The position numbers were made by a program, and so were the translations under genes. The notes under the pieces are model-generated. The model had not been told where the DNA came from. It made no database searches and saw only the letters and a list, made by a program, of their open reading frames with translations. Below, piece after piece: positions 50,758 through 58,961 of a stretch of 64,000 nucleotides of DNA. The stretch is from an uncultured Collinsella sp. Its GTDB lineage: Bacteria; Actinomycetota; Coriobacteriia; Coriobacteriales; Coriobacteriaceae. The stretch lies in NCBI GenBank assembly GCA_902496455.1, contig CABVAY010000006.1, positions 3,314 through 67,313 on the forward strand, read 5' to 3'. Position 1 is the stretch's first letter. Every line of letters begins with the position of its first letter.

Positions 50758-52140
50758 ATGATCATTACTCTGTGTGGTGGCGGATCCACCTTTACCCCCG
50801 GCATCGTCAAGTCCATCGCCCTGCGCAAGGACGAGCTCGACGTTGACGAGATTCGTCTGTACGACATCAACGAGGAGCGCCAGCGCAAGATCGGCGTGCT
50901 CGTGGACTGGATTTTGCACGAGGACCTCGGCCTGGACATCAAGCTCACGGTGACCACCGACAAAAAGACGGCTTTTACCGACGCCAGCTTCGTGTTTGCC
51001 CAGATGCGCGTGGGCGGCTACGCCATGCGCGAGCAGGACGAGAAGATTCCGCTGCGTCACGGCTGCGTGGGTCAGGAGACTTGCGGTTGCGGCGGCCTTG
51101 CCTACGGCATGCGCACCATCTTCCCCATGGTCGAGCTGATCGATGACGTTGAGAAGTACGCCAAGAAGGACTACTGGATTCTCAACTACTCCAACCCTGC
51201 CGCCATCGTCTCCGAGGGCTGCCGCGTGCTGCGTCCCAACGCTCGCATCATCAACATCTGCGACATGCCGATCGCAATCATCGACGTGGTTTGCGCCGCG
51301 CTCGATATCGACAAGAAGGATGTCGAGTACGATTACTTTGGCCTCAACCACTTTGGTTGGTTCACCTCGATTCGCCACAAGGGCGAGGAGGTGCTCCCGC
51401 AGCTGCGCGAGTACATCAAGGAGCATGAGATCCTGCTGCCCGATTCCTACCTCAAGGGCATGGGCTCGCTCATGGCAAAGAAGCCCGAGGAGGCCACCGA
51501 CGAGCACCCCGAGCAGAACCGCCACACTAAGGGCAGCTGGTACTACGTCTGGAAGGGCGAGTACGAGATCCTGGAGTGCTTCCCGGAGTACCTGCCCAAC
51601 ACGTATCTGAACTACTACCTGCAGCAGAAGGAGTTCGTCGAGCATTCCAACCCCGAGCGCACCCGTGCTAACGAGGTTGAGGAGACGCGCGAGAAGAATC
51701 TCTTCGACGGCATCGACCACTACGAGAAGACCGGCGAGATCGACGAGAGCACGTTCTATGCGGGCAGCCACGGCGACTGGATTGCCGATCTGGCCATCGC
51801 TCTGAAGAACGACACCAAGCAGCGCTTCCTGGTCATTTGCGAGAACAAGGGCGCTATTCCCAATATGCCCTATGACGCCATGGTCGAGCTGCCTGCCTAC
51901 ATTGGCAAGAACGGCCCCGAGGTCATCAGCCGTGACAATATTCCTCTGTTCCAGCAGGGCCTCATGATGCAGCAGCTGAACTCCGAGAAGCTCGTGGTCG
52001 AGGCTACGATCGAGGGTTCGTACGAGAAGGCGCTCAAGGCCTTTACGCTCAACAAGACCGTGCCGTCGATGAAGGTCGCCAAGGAGGTTCTCGACGACAT
52101 GATCGAGGCCAACAAGGGTTACTGGCCCGAGCTTAAGTAA
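50758..52140 (+). CDS. GH4 6-phospho-alpha-glucosidase
   Basis: 460-residue NAD+- and Mn2+-dependent glycosidase of family GH4, which splits phosphorylated maltose-type disaccharides made by the PTS. The NAD-binding start is ITLCGGGSTFTPGIV. The metal ligands are the Cys in NICDMP (~residue 176) and His in GLNHFGW (~residue 204). NPAAIV and the Cys-rich HGCVGQETCGCGG also fit 6-phospho-alpha-glucosidases (GlvA/MalH) rather than alpha-galactosidases. ATG 50758 is three bases after the EIICB stop with AAGGAG before it. A terminator follows at 52174. Confidence 0.93.
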   Translation: MIITLCGGGSTFTPGIVKSIALRKDELDVDEIRLYDINEERQRKIGVLVDWILHEDLGLDIKLTVTTDKKTAFTDASFVFAQMRVGGYAMREQDEKIPLRHGCVGQETCGCGGLAYGMRTIFPMVELIDDVEKYAKKDYWILNYSNPAAIVSEGCRVLRPNARIINICDMPIAIIDVVCAALDIDKKDVEYDYFGLNHFGWFTSIRHKGEEVLPQLREYIKEHEILLPDSYLKGMGSLMAKKPEEATDEHPEQNRHTKGSWYYVWKGEYEILECFPEYLPNTYLNYYLQQKEFVEHSNPERTRANEVEETREKNLFDGIDHYEKTGEIDESTFYAGSHGDWIADLAIALKNDTKQRFLVICENKGAIPNMPYDAMVELPAYIGKNGPEVISRDNIPLFQQGLMMQQLNSEKLVVEATIEGSYEKALKAFTLNKTVPSMKVAKEVLDDMIEANKGYWPELK

Positions 52141-52173
52141 AAGCAACAGGGTCGCTGGCCGCATACCATGAGC

Positions 52174-52209
52174 AATGCCCCGTCCACGTGATTGCGTGGG
52201 CGGGGCATT
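52174..52209 (+). terminator. Terminator after the alpha-glucoside operon
   Basis: AATGCCCCGTCCACG (52174-52188) and CGTGGGCGGGGCATT (52195-52209) form a 15-bp stem with one bulge or mismatch. Confidence 0.85.
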
Positions 52210-52396
52210 GTCGTTTGGTAACGCGTTTTACCAAATATGGCATTTATCTGCGGTAATGTTCTATTTCACCGCTGAGGGTGACATTTCATGCCGCCTGCCG
52301 AACTGCGTGGAGACCTAACAACTTTTTAGGTCAGTGTTGTGCGTGTAGCAATTTCGCCCGGCCTCGCCTCCGGGCTGCCATGTGAGAGGGGATCTT

Positions 52397-54229
52397 ATGG
52401 CTCGACTGCATGTAATGGAACGCAGCCACGCTCAGGCCGTCATGGACGACCTGCACGATGCGCTCGGACGTCGTCTGGCGGTGAGCTCGCTCGCCCCGTG
52501 TCCCGTGGAGTTTACGGCGGCGCTCGTCAACCTGTGCTCCACCCAGAGCTGCGGCAAGTGCACGCCCTGTCGCGTGGGCCTGAGCGCGCTGAGCGACCTG
52601 CTTGCCGATGTGCTCGAAGGGCGTGCCGATGAGTCTACGCTCAACCTGATTGAGCGCACGGCCCGCACCATCTACCTTTCGAGCGACTGCGCCATCGGCT
52701 ACGAAGCCGGCGCCATGGCGCTTACTGCTATCCGCGGTTTTCGCGACGATTTTGAGCACCACATTCGTGAGCACTCCTGCGGCTTTGATCGCGAGGCACG
52801 TGTCCCGTGCGTCTCGGGCTGCCCGGCGCACGTCGACATTCCCGGTTACATCTCGCTCGTCGAGGCCGGCCGCTATGCCGATGCCGTCAAGGTCATCCGC
52901 AAGAACAACCCGCTGCCGCTCGTTTGCGGCCTGGTGTGCGAACATCCCTGCGAGATGCACTGTCGCCGTGGCATGGTCGATGATCCCATGAACATCCTTG
53001 CCCTTAAGCGTTTTGCCGTTGAGCACAGTGACCTCAACGACCACAAGCCGCATGTAGTGGACGACACCGGTAAGCGCGTCGCCGTGATCGGCGGCGGCCC
53101 GGCCGGCCTTTCCTGTGCCTACTACCTGGCCGTGATGGGCCACAAGGTGACCATTTTTGAGCAGCGCCACCACTTGGGCGGCATGCTGCGCTACGGCATC
53201 CCCAGCTATCGTCTGCCGCGCGAGCGTCTTCAGGCCGAGATCGACTGGATCTTGAGCGCCGGCATCGACGTGGAGCTCGACCACTCCGTGAACGGTGAGG
53301 AGCTCGCCCGTCTGCGCGACGAGTCCGATGCCGTCTACCTGGCCATCGGTGCCCACAGCGACAAGAAGCTCGGCCTTCCGGGCGAAGAGGCGCCCGGCGT
53401 GGAATCGGCCGTCAAGATGCTGCGCGCCATCGGTGACGACGAGCTGCCCGACCTGAGTGGCCAGCGCGTGTGCGTCATCGGCGGCGGCAACGTGGCCATG
53501 GACGTGGCACGCTCTGCCGTGCGCTGCGGTGCCGAAAAGGTGAGCATCGTCTACCGTCGTCGCATCTGCGATATGACGGCTCAGGACGCCGAGATTGCCG
53601 GCGCCCAGGCTGAGGGTTGCGAGGTTCTGGAACTCACGGCGCCGCTCGCCATCGAGACGGGCGAAGATGGTCGTGTGAGCGGCCTGCGCGTGCAACCGCA
53701 GATTATCGGCGAGCCCCGTCGCGGTCGTCCGGCCCCGCGTGCCGCCGCCACGCCCGAGCGCGTCATCCCCTGCGAGCGCGTGTTTGTTGCCATTGGCCAG
53801 GACATCGATTCCAAGCCGTTTGAGGATATGGGCATCGCCTGCAAGTGGGGTCGCGTCGTCACCGATTCGGACGGCGCCGTGCCCAACTTCGATGGCCTCT
53901 TTAGCGGCGGCGACTGCCAGACCGGTCCCGCCACCGTCATCCGTGCCATCAACGCCGGCCGCGTGGCTTCGGCAAACATCGACCGCTATCTGGGCTTCGA
54001 CCACAAGATCAAGCTCGACGTGGAACTGCCGACCGTTCAGTTTAAGGGCAAGCACGAGTGCAGCCGCTGCGAGCTGGGCGAGCGCGAGGCCGGCGAGCGC
54101 ATTCACGATTGGAATCTGGTCGAACAGGGCCTTACCGAGGAGGAGGCACGCCAAGAGGCGAGTCGCTGCCTGCGTTGCGACCACTTTGGCTTTGGCGCGT
54201 TCCGCGGAGGGAGGAACCTGGAATGGTAG
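52397..54229 (+). CDS. NAD(P)-dependent iron-sulfur flavoprotein, NuoF-tail plus GltD-like fusion
   Basis: 610-residue oxidoreductase, partner of the hydrogenase that follows. Residues ~30-125 resemble the C-terminal 4Fe-4S domain of NuoF/HydB (SCGKCTPCRVG, Cys52/55/58, and Cys98 in SSDCAIG). Residues ~135-210 form a two-cluster Cys-rich domain (PCVSGCPAHVDIPGY; CGLVCEHPCEMHC). Residues ~225-540 are a GltD-like FAD/NAD(P) module (VAVIGGGPAGLSC; VCVIGGGNVAMDVARSA). A C-terminal tail has CSRC and CLRC pairs. It would pass electrons between NAD(P)H and HydA; direction unknown. The NuoF FMN domain is missing. ATG 52397 follows GAGAGGGGA. It overlaps hydA by seven bases. Confidence 0.9.
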   Translation: MARLHVMERSHAQAVMDDLHDALGRRLAVSSLAPCPVEFTAALVNLCSTQSCGKCTPCRVGLSALSDLLADVLEGRADESTLNLIERTARTIYLSSDCAIGYEAGAMALTAIRGFRDDFEHHIREHSCGFDREARVPCVSGCPAHVDIPGYISLVEAGRYADAVKVIRKNNPLPLVCGLVCEHPCEMHCRRGMVDDPMNILALKRFAVEHSDLNDHKPHVVDDTGKRVAVIGGGPAGLSCAYYLAVMGHKVTIFEQRHHLGGMLRYGIPSYRLPRERLQAEIDWILSAGIDVELDHSVNGEELARLRDESDAVYLAIGAHSDKKLGLPGEEAPGVESAVKMLRAIGDDELPDLSGQRVCVIGGGNVAMDVARSAVRCGAEKVSIVYRRRICDMTAQDAEIAGAQAEGCEVLELTAPLAIETGEDGRVSGLRVQPQIIGEPRRGRPAPRAAATPERVIPCERVFVAIGQDIDSKPFEDMGIACKWGRVVTDSDGAVPNFDGLFSGGDCQTGPATVIRAINAGRVASANIDRYLGFDHKIKLDVELPTVQFKGKHECSRCELGEREAGERIHDWNLVEQGLTEEEARQEASRCLRCDHFGFGAFRGGRNLEW

Positions 54230-56034
54230 AGCTCAACAACCCCACTGTCAGCGATAACACCGAAAGCGGAGCACTCAATATGGTCAAGCTCACTATCGAT
54301 AATTGCGAGGTCGTGGTACCCGAGCACACCACGATCCTGGACGCGGCCAAGTCCGTCGGCATCCAGATTCCCACCCTGTGCTACCTGCGCGATCTGAACG
54401 AGATCGGCGGCTGCCGCGTGTGCGTGGTCGAGGTTGAGGGCTGCGACCAGCTGGTTGCCGCCTGCAACAACTACGTGCTCGATGGCATGGTGGTCCACAC
54501 CAACAGCCCCAAGGCCCGCGAGGCGCGCCGCACCAACGTGCAGCTGCTGCTTTCGCAGCACGATTCACGCTGCACGAGCTGTGTGCGCAGCGGTAACTGC
54601 AACCTGCAGACCATTGCCAACGACCTGGGCATTTTCTATCTGCCGTATCAAAGGCATTTGGCGGGCGAGGGCTGGGATTTCGATTTTCCCATCATCCGCG
54701 AAAACGACAAGTGCATTAAATGCATGCGCTGCATCAAGGTGTGCGAGAGCGTGCAGGGCCTAGGGATTTGGGACCTGACCAACCGCGCCACGCATACCGC
54801 TGTGGGTACCCGCGGGCGCGCGCCGATCGGCAAGACCGATTGCGTCGCGTGCGGCCAGTGCATTACGCATTGCCCGACGGGCGCGCTGCGCGAGCGCGAC
54901 GATACCGAGACCGTGTTTGACGCGCTCGCTAATCCCGACAAGATCGTGCTGGTGCAGATCGCGCCTGCCGTGCGCAGCGCTTGGGGCGAGGAGCTCGGCA
55001 TCCCGCGCGAGGAGGCCACCGTCGAGCGTCTGGCTTGCGCGCTGCGCCGCGTTGGCTTTGAGTACGTGTTCGACACCGATTTCTCGGCCGACCTCACCAT
55101 TATGGAGGAGGGCTCCGAGCTACTCGAGCGCCTGGGTGCCGCTGCCAAGGGTGAGGGCGATAGCCGCGGCTGGCCCATGTTTACGAGCTGCTGCCCGGGT
55201 TGGGTGCGCTTTGTGAAGGCGCGCTATCCGGAGTTTGTCGACAGCCTGTCCACGTCCAAGTCGCCGCAGCAGATGTTCGGCGCTATTGCCAAAACCTACT
55301 ACGCCAAGGTGCTGGGCGTGGAGCCCGAGCGTCTGTTTGTGGTGTCCGTGATGCCGTGCACGGCCAAGAAAGCCGAGTGCGCGCTGCCGAGCATGGTAGG
55401 CGAGGGCGGCGCGCCCGACGTGGACGTTGCGCTGACGGTGCGCGAGATGGTGCGCATGATCCGCGCGAGCCACGTGAGCGTCGAGACGCTTACCGAGGAG
55501 CCGCTCGATACGCCGCTGGGCTTTGGCACGGGCGCGGGCGTGATCTTTGGCGCCACGGGCGGTGTGATGGAGGCTGCCGTGCGCTCGGCATATTACCTGG
55601 TGACGGGCAAGAACCCGGATGCCGATTTCTTTACCGACGTGCGCGGACTCGACGGCTGGAAGGAAGCCGTGGCCGATATCGATGGCACCAAGGTTCGCGT
55701 CGCCGTGGCGCACGGGCTGGGCAACGCCGCCCGCCTGCTCGATGCGATTCGCGACGGCCGTGTAAGCTATGACTTCGTCGAGGTCATGGCGTGCCCGGGC
55801 GGCTGCGTCGGTGGCGGCGGTCAGCCCATCCACGACGGTTGCGAGCTGGCGGCCGAGCGTGGCCAGGTGCTCTGGGGCCTGGATGCGAACGCCGAGATTC
55901 GCTTCTCGCACGAGAATCCCGATGTCCAGGCGTGCTACCGCGAGTTTTTGGGCGCGCCGCTCTCGCCGCTGGCCGAGGAACTGCTGCATACCGACCATCA
56001 TGCCTGGTCGATGCCTAACGAGGGGACGTGCTAG
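54223..56034 (+). CDS. [FeFe]-hydrogenase catalytic subunit
   Basis: 603-residue iron hydrogenase of the multi-cluster type. In order: a [2Fe-2S] domain (Cys53, 64, 67, 81), a His-Cys3 cluster (His113, Cys117, 120, 126), two 4Fe-4S motifs (CIKCMRCIKVC, 164-174; CVACGQCITHC, 207-217), and the H-cluster domain with TSCCPGW (321-327), MPCTAKKAE (377-385) and MACPGGCVGGG (522-532). All catalytic residues are present, including the proton-relay Cys323. It likely evolves H2 during fermentation. ATG 54223 (GGAGGGAGG upstream) overlaps the stop of its partner. Maturation genes hydE/F/G are not in this window. Confidence 0.95.
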   Translation: MVELNNPTVSDNTESGALNMVKLTIDNCEVVVPEHTTILDAAKSVGIQIPTLCYLRDLNEIGGCRVCVVEVEGCDQLVAACNNYVLDGMVVHTNSPKAREARRTNVQLLLSQHDSRCTSCVRSGNCNLQTIANDLGIFYLPYQRHLAGEGWDFDFPIIRENDKCIKCMRCIKVCESVQGLGIWDLTNRATHTAVGTRGRAPIGKTDCVACGQCITHCPTGALRERDDTETVFDALANPDKIVLVQIAPAVRSAWGEELGIPREEATVERLACALRRVGFEYVFDTDFSADLTIMEEGSELLERLGAAAKGEGDSRGWPMFTSCCPGWVRFVKARYPEFVDSLSTSKSPQQMFGAIAKTYYAKVLGVEPERLFVVSVMPCTAKKAECALPSMVGEGGAPDVDVALTVREMVRMIRASHVSVETLTEEPLDTPLGFGTGAGVIFGATGGVMEAAVRSAYYLVTGKNPDADFFTDVRGLDGWKEAVADIDGTKVRVAVAHGLGNAARLLDAIRDGRVSYDFVEVMACPGGCVGGGGQPIHDGCELAAERGQVLWGLDANAEIRFSHENPDVQACYREFLGAPLSPLAEELLHTDHHAWSMPNEGTC

Positions 56035-56036
56035 CG

Positions 56037-57095
56037 ATGCGCGCTTTTGATGTTGAGATGTCGCGCCGGGGGTTTGCCTCGGCGCTCGCCGCGGGCGCCC
56101 TGTCGCTTGCGCTCGCGGGCTGTGGCGGCGGGGCTGCCGGCGCCGGGTCTGCTGCGGGCTCGGCTGCCGGGTCTGCCGCTGGCGGTGCCGCTGCCGGGCC
56201 GGTTGAGGTGCACGTCGCGTCGCTCAAAGGCCCGACGTCGATTGGGCTGGTGCAGTTTATGGACCGGGCGGCCGACGGTGCCACGGACAACGAGTTCGAC
56301 TTTGCGATCAGCGCCGCAGCCGATGAGATCGTGCCCAAGGTGATTCAGGGCGATGTCGATATCGCCCTAGTGCCCGCCAACGTGGCGAGCGTTCTCTACA
56401 ACAAGACTGAGGGCGCGGTGCAGGTCATCGACATCAACACGCTGGGCGTGCTGAGCGTGGTGACGGGCGACGCGGACGTTGCCTCGTTTGGCGATCTGGC
56501 GGGTCGTACCGTCTACATGACGGGCAAGGGCACCACGCCGGAGTACGTCATGAACTACCTGCTGGAGCGCGCGGGCCTGACCGGCCAGGTGACGCTCGAG
56601 TTTAAGAGCGAGCCTACCGAGGTGCTGTCGGCCCTGCTTGCCGACCCGTCCGCCGTGGGCGTGCTGCCCGAGCCCTTCAAAACGGCCGCCATCGCAAAGA
56701 GCGAAGGCAAGCTATCGGCTCCGGTAAGTCTGACCGATGCGTGGGATGAGCTGGCGGGTGACACGGGTTCGCGCCTGCTGACGGGCGTGACCGTGGTGCG
56801 CCGGGCCTTTGCCGAGGAGCATCCCGAGGCCGTGGCGGAATTCTTGAGCTGCCATGCGGCGAGCGTGAAGGCCGTCAATGCGGCGCCGGCGGACTGGGCT
56901 CAGGCCGTGGTCGATGCGGGCATCGTGGATAACGCCACGATTGCCGAAAAGGCGATTCCCGGGTGCATGCTCGTGTGCCAGACGGGGAAGGATATGAAGG
57001 CAGCGCTCGGTGGGTACCTGCAGGTGCTGGCCGATGCGGACGCGAGCGCCGTGGGCGGCAAGCTCCCGGCTGACGATTTCTACTACATGGAGTAG
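56037..57095 (+). CDS. ABC transporter substrate-binding lipoprotein (NMT1/SsuA-like)
   Basis: 352-residue exported binding protein. The N-terminus has SRRGFASALAAGALSLALAGC, in part: an arginine pair, a hydrophobic core and a lipobox (ALAGC) with the acylated Cys near residue 30, then a Gly/Ala-rich linker. The mature part has the NMT1-type pattern SLKGPTSIGLVQFMD and DEIVPKVIQGDVDIALVPAN. The ligand is unknown; relatives bind sulfonates, thiamine precursors or small organic acids. ATG 56037 is two bases after the hydA stop and nine after GAGGGGAC, so it appears to belong to the hydrogenase operon. The transporter gene follows after three bases. Confidence 0.88.
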   Translation: MRAFDVEMSRRGFASALAAGALSLALAGCGGGAAGAGSAAGSAAGSAAGGAAAGPVEVHVASLKGPTSIGLVQFMDRAADGATDNEFDFAISAAADEIVPKVIQGDVDIALVPANVASVLYNKTEGAVQVIDINTLGVLSVVTGDADVASFGDLAGRTVYMTGKGTTPEYVMNYLLERAGLTGQVTLEFKSEPTEVLSALLADPSAVGVLPEPFKTAAIAKSEGKLSAPVSLTDAWDELAGDTGSRLLTGVTVVRRAFAEEHPEAVAEFLSCHAASVKAVNAAPADWAQAVVDAGIVDNATIAEKAIPGCMLVCQTGKDMKAALGGYLQVLADADASAVGGKLPADDFYYME

Positions 57096-57098
57096 CCC

Positions 57099-58463
57099 GT
57101 GCGTGCGTTTGCTCGACAAATGACAGAGCGTATGAAGGCGGTGGCGGCAGCAGGTGCCGTTGCCGCCTTTTGGCTTGCCGTGTGGGTTTTCGCGGCGGCG
57201 CTGGTGGCGCAGCCGTTGATTTTGCCGGGGCCGTGCGCTGTCGTGGTGGCGTTGCTGCGGCTAGTGTGCGATGCCAGCACGTGGGCGATTCTGGCGGGCT
57301 CGGGTGCGCGGATACTGGGCGGGCTGGCGCTTGCCGCGGTGTGCGGCGGCGTGCTGGCGGGAGTCACGGTGCGGTCGCGGACGTTCTCCCGCCTGGTGGC
57401 GCCGGCGCTGTCGTTTGTAAAGGCGACGCCGGTCGCCTGCGTGGTGGTCCTGCTGCTCATTTGGCTGGGGTCGGCGCGCGTGAGTATCGCCGCAGTCTTT
57501 TTGCTGGCACTGCCGGGCGTGTATTTCTCACTGGTCGAGGGCTTGACGCAAGTGGATAAGCCGCTGGAGCAGATGTTTCGTCTGCATGGCGTGCGGGGCT
57601 GGCGACTGTTTTGTGCCCACACCTGGCGCGAAGTCCTGCCGTTTGCGCTTTCGTGCGCCCGCGCCGTGATTGGCATGAGCTGGAAGGCCGGCGTGGCGGC
57701 GGAGCTGATCGGCATGGCGGCGGGCACCGTGGGCGAGCGCATCTATCAGGCGAAGCTGCTCATCGAGACGGCTGACCTGCTGGCGTGGACCGTGTTGGTC
57801 GTGGCGGCATCGTGGGCGTGCGAGCGCGTGCTGGTGTGGCTGCTGCGGGCTTCGGGGCCCGCAGCATGGCGTGCTGCTGTGCGGGCGCATGGGCGTGCGG
57901 GCGGCTCTGCTGGCGGCGGGGCTCCTGCGGAGCTTGCGTTCGCCGTGGGCGATCGCGCTCCCTGGGCGCCGGCGCTCGACGGACTGGTACTTCGCGTGCC
58001 CGCCGGTGGGCGTACCTGCATGATGGGCGCCTCGGGTGCGGGCAAGTCGACGCTCCTTGCCCTTGCGGCGGGGGAGTGCGCGCCGTGCTCCATGGTGTTT
58101 CAGGATGTGCGCCTGGTCGAGGACGTTTCTGCCCTGGATAACGTACTGGTGTGTGCCGACGCGCGCGTGGATGCCTCGAGTGCCACAGCCCTGCTGCGCC
58201 TGCTGGTGCCGGGGGTCGATGTGCATGCCCGCGTAGCCGAGCTCTCGGGCGGGCAGCGCCGTCGCGTCGAGATCGCCCGAGCCCTGCTGTGTCCGGGCGA
58301 CGCGGTGATTCTGGACGAGCCCTTTACCGGTCTAGATGCCGCTGCGCGCGATGCGACGGCTGTGGCTGTGCTCGACCTGCTCGACGGTCGTATGCTGCTG
58401 CTTGCCACGCACGATGCCGCTGACGCTCAGGCCCTCGATATCTCGGACATCATCACGCTCTAA
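57099..58463 (+). CDS. ABC importer permease fused to its ATPase
   Basis: 454-residue fusion. Residues ~15-250 are an SsuC/TauC-type permease with about six hydrophobic segments and the EAA-like loop around GWRLFCAHTWREVLPF. A Gly/Ala linker (~265-277) joins a compact ATPase (~280-454): Walker A GASGAGKST (310-318), Q-loop Gln335, signature LSGGQ (382-386), Walker B VILDEP (403-408), switch His438. Only 19 residues separate the Walker A Lys from the Q-loop Gln, far fewer than usual. In most related importers these are two genes. GTG 57099 lies three bases after the binding-protein stop. Substrate unknown. Confidence 0.88.
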   Translation: MRAFARQMTERMKAVAAAGAVAAFWLAVWVFAAALVAQPLILPGPCAVVVALLRLVCDASTWAILAGSGARILGGLALAAVCGGVLAGVTVRSRTFSRLVAPALSFVKATPVACVVVLLLIWLGSARVSIAAVFLLALPGVYFSLVEGLTQVDKPLEQMFRLHGVRGWRLFCAHTWREVLPFALSCARAVIGMSWKAGVAAELIGMAAGTVGERIYQAKLLIETADLLAWTVLVVAASWACERVLVWLLRASGPAAWRAAVRAHGRAGGSAGGGAPAELAFAVGDRAPWAPALDGLVLRVPAGGRTCMMGASGAGKSTLLALAAGECAPCSMVFQDVRLVEDVSALDNVLVCADARVDASSATALLRLLVPGVDVHARVAELSGGQRRRVEIARALLCPGDAVILDEPFTGLDAAARDATAVAVLDLLDGRMLLLATHDAADAQALDISDIITL

Positions 58464-58483
58464 ATACTTACTCAGCAACAAAA

Positions 58484-58508
58484 TGATCCTTTTTTCTCCG
58501 TCCCCATG
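58484..58508 (+). repeat. 25-bp direct repeat, copy 1
   Basis: TGATCCTTTTTTCTCCGTCC followed by CCATG. It matches 58880-58904 at 23 of 25 positions. The two copies bracket the RelB/DinJ-like gene. Confidence 0.8.
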
Positions 58509-58534
58509 GGGCTGGTGTGGTATTCTATCTACCG

Positions 58535-58553
58535 GGTAATACTTAGGATTACC
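58535..58553. promoter_or_regulatory. Inverted repeat, possible antitoxin operator
   Basis: GGTAAT (58535-58540) and ATTACC (58548-58553) are inverted around seven bases, with a further AGTAATACC at 58555. It lies 125 bases before the RelB/DinJ-like gene and could be its binding site. Confidence 0.45.
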
Positions 58554-58677
58554 AAGTAATACCAACGCCGCAGAAACAAACTCCAGATGCGGGCCAATCG
58601 GGTTGCCTTCACAGCCCGTCGCCCAGCCGCGCGGCCCGCATCTATCCGCACTACCGTCGTTTCAAAAAGGAAGCGCC

Positions 58678-58878
58678 ATGGCAGAACATATGACCCCGGT
58701 TGTCGCGAAGGTCTTGCCCGAGGAAAAGGCAGCCTTCGCGGCGGCAACCCAGCTCGTGGGCACCACGCCGTCCAACGCCATTCGCATGTTTATCGCCGCG
58801 TTCAATCGTTGCGGCACCTTTCCGTTCGACATTTCGCCCAGCGGGGCCTTTGGCACTGCGCCCGATTCTCATCAATAA
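58678..58878 (+). CDS. RelB/DinJ-like antitoxin, orphan
   Basis: 66-residue protein resembling the N-terminal ribbon-helix-helix half of RelB/DinJ antitoxins: VVAKVLPEEKAAFAAATQLVGTTPSNAIRMFIAAF (~residues 8-42, quoted here as its ends VVAKVLPEEK and SNAIRMFIAAF), then a Pro/Phe-rich segment. No RelE/YafQ-type toxin gene lies on either side, so it is an orphan, perhaps a solitary regulator. ATG 58678 follows AAAAAGGAAG. Two 25-bp direct repeats (58484 and 58880) frame the gene, and a small inverted repeat lies upstream, suggesting a discrete cassette. Confidence 0.8.
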   Translation: MAEHMTPVVAKVLPEEKAAFAAATQLVGTTPSNAIRMFIAAFNRCGTFPFDISPSGAFGTAPDSHQ

Positions 58879-58879
58879 G

Positions 58880-58904
58880 TGATCCGTTTTCCTCCGTCCC
58901 CATG
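58880..58904 (+). repeat. 25-bp direct repeat, copy 2
   Basis: TGATCCGTTTTCCTCCGTCC followed by CCATG, one base after the antitoxin stop codon. Same orientation as copy 1, 396 bases away. Confidence 0.8.
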
Positions 58905-58961
58905 AGATCAGCTCTCTGCCGAGTTGTGGTAGAACTTGGGAACGGTTTTGAGGAGGTTAGC

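Noticed and set aside
49078..52164. 1028-codon minus-strand frame across the PTS and GH4 genes
   Set aside because: It runs antisense across two well-supported genes and the gap between them, with no family motif. Shadow frame.
58587..58961. N-terminal extension of the CPBP protease gene
   Set aside because: The extra codons overlap the RelB/DinJ-like gene in another frame, and the ATG at 58962 has a strong ribosome site.
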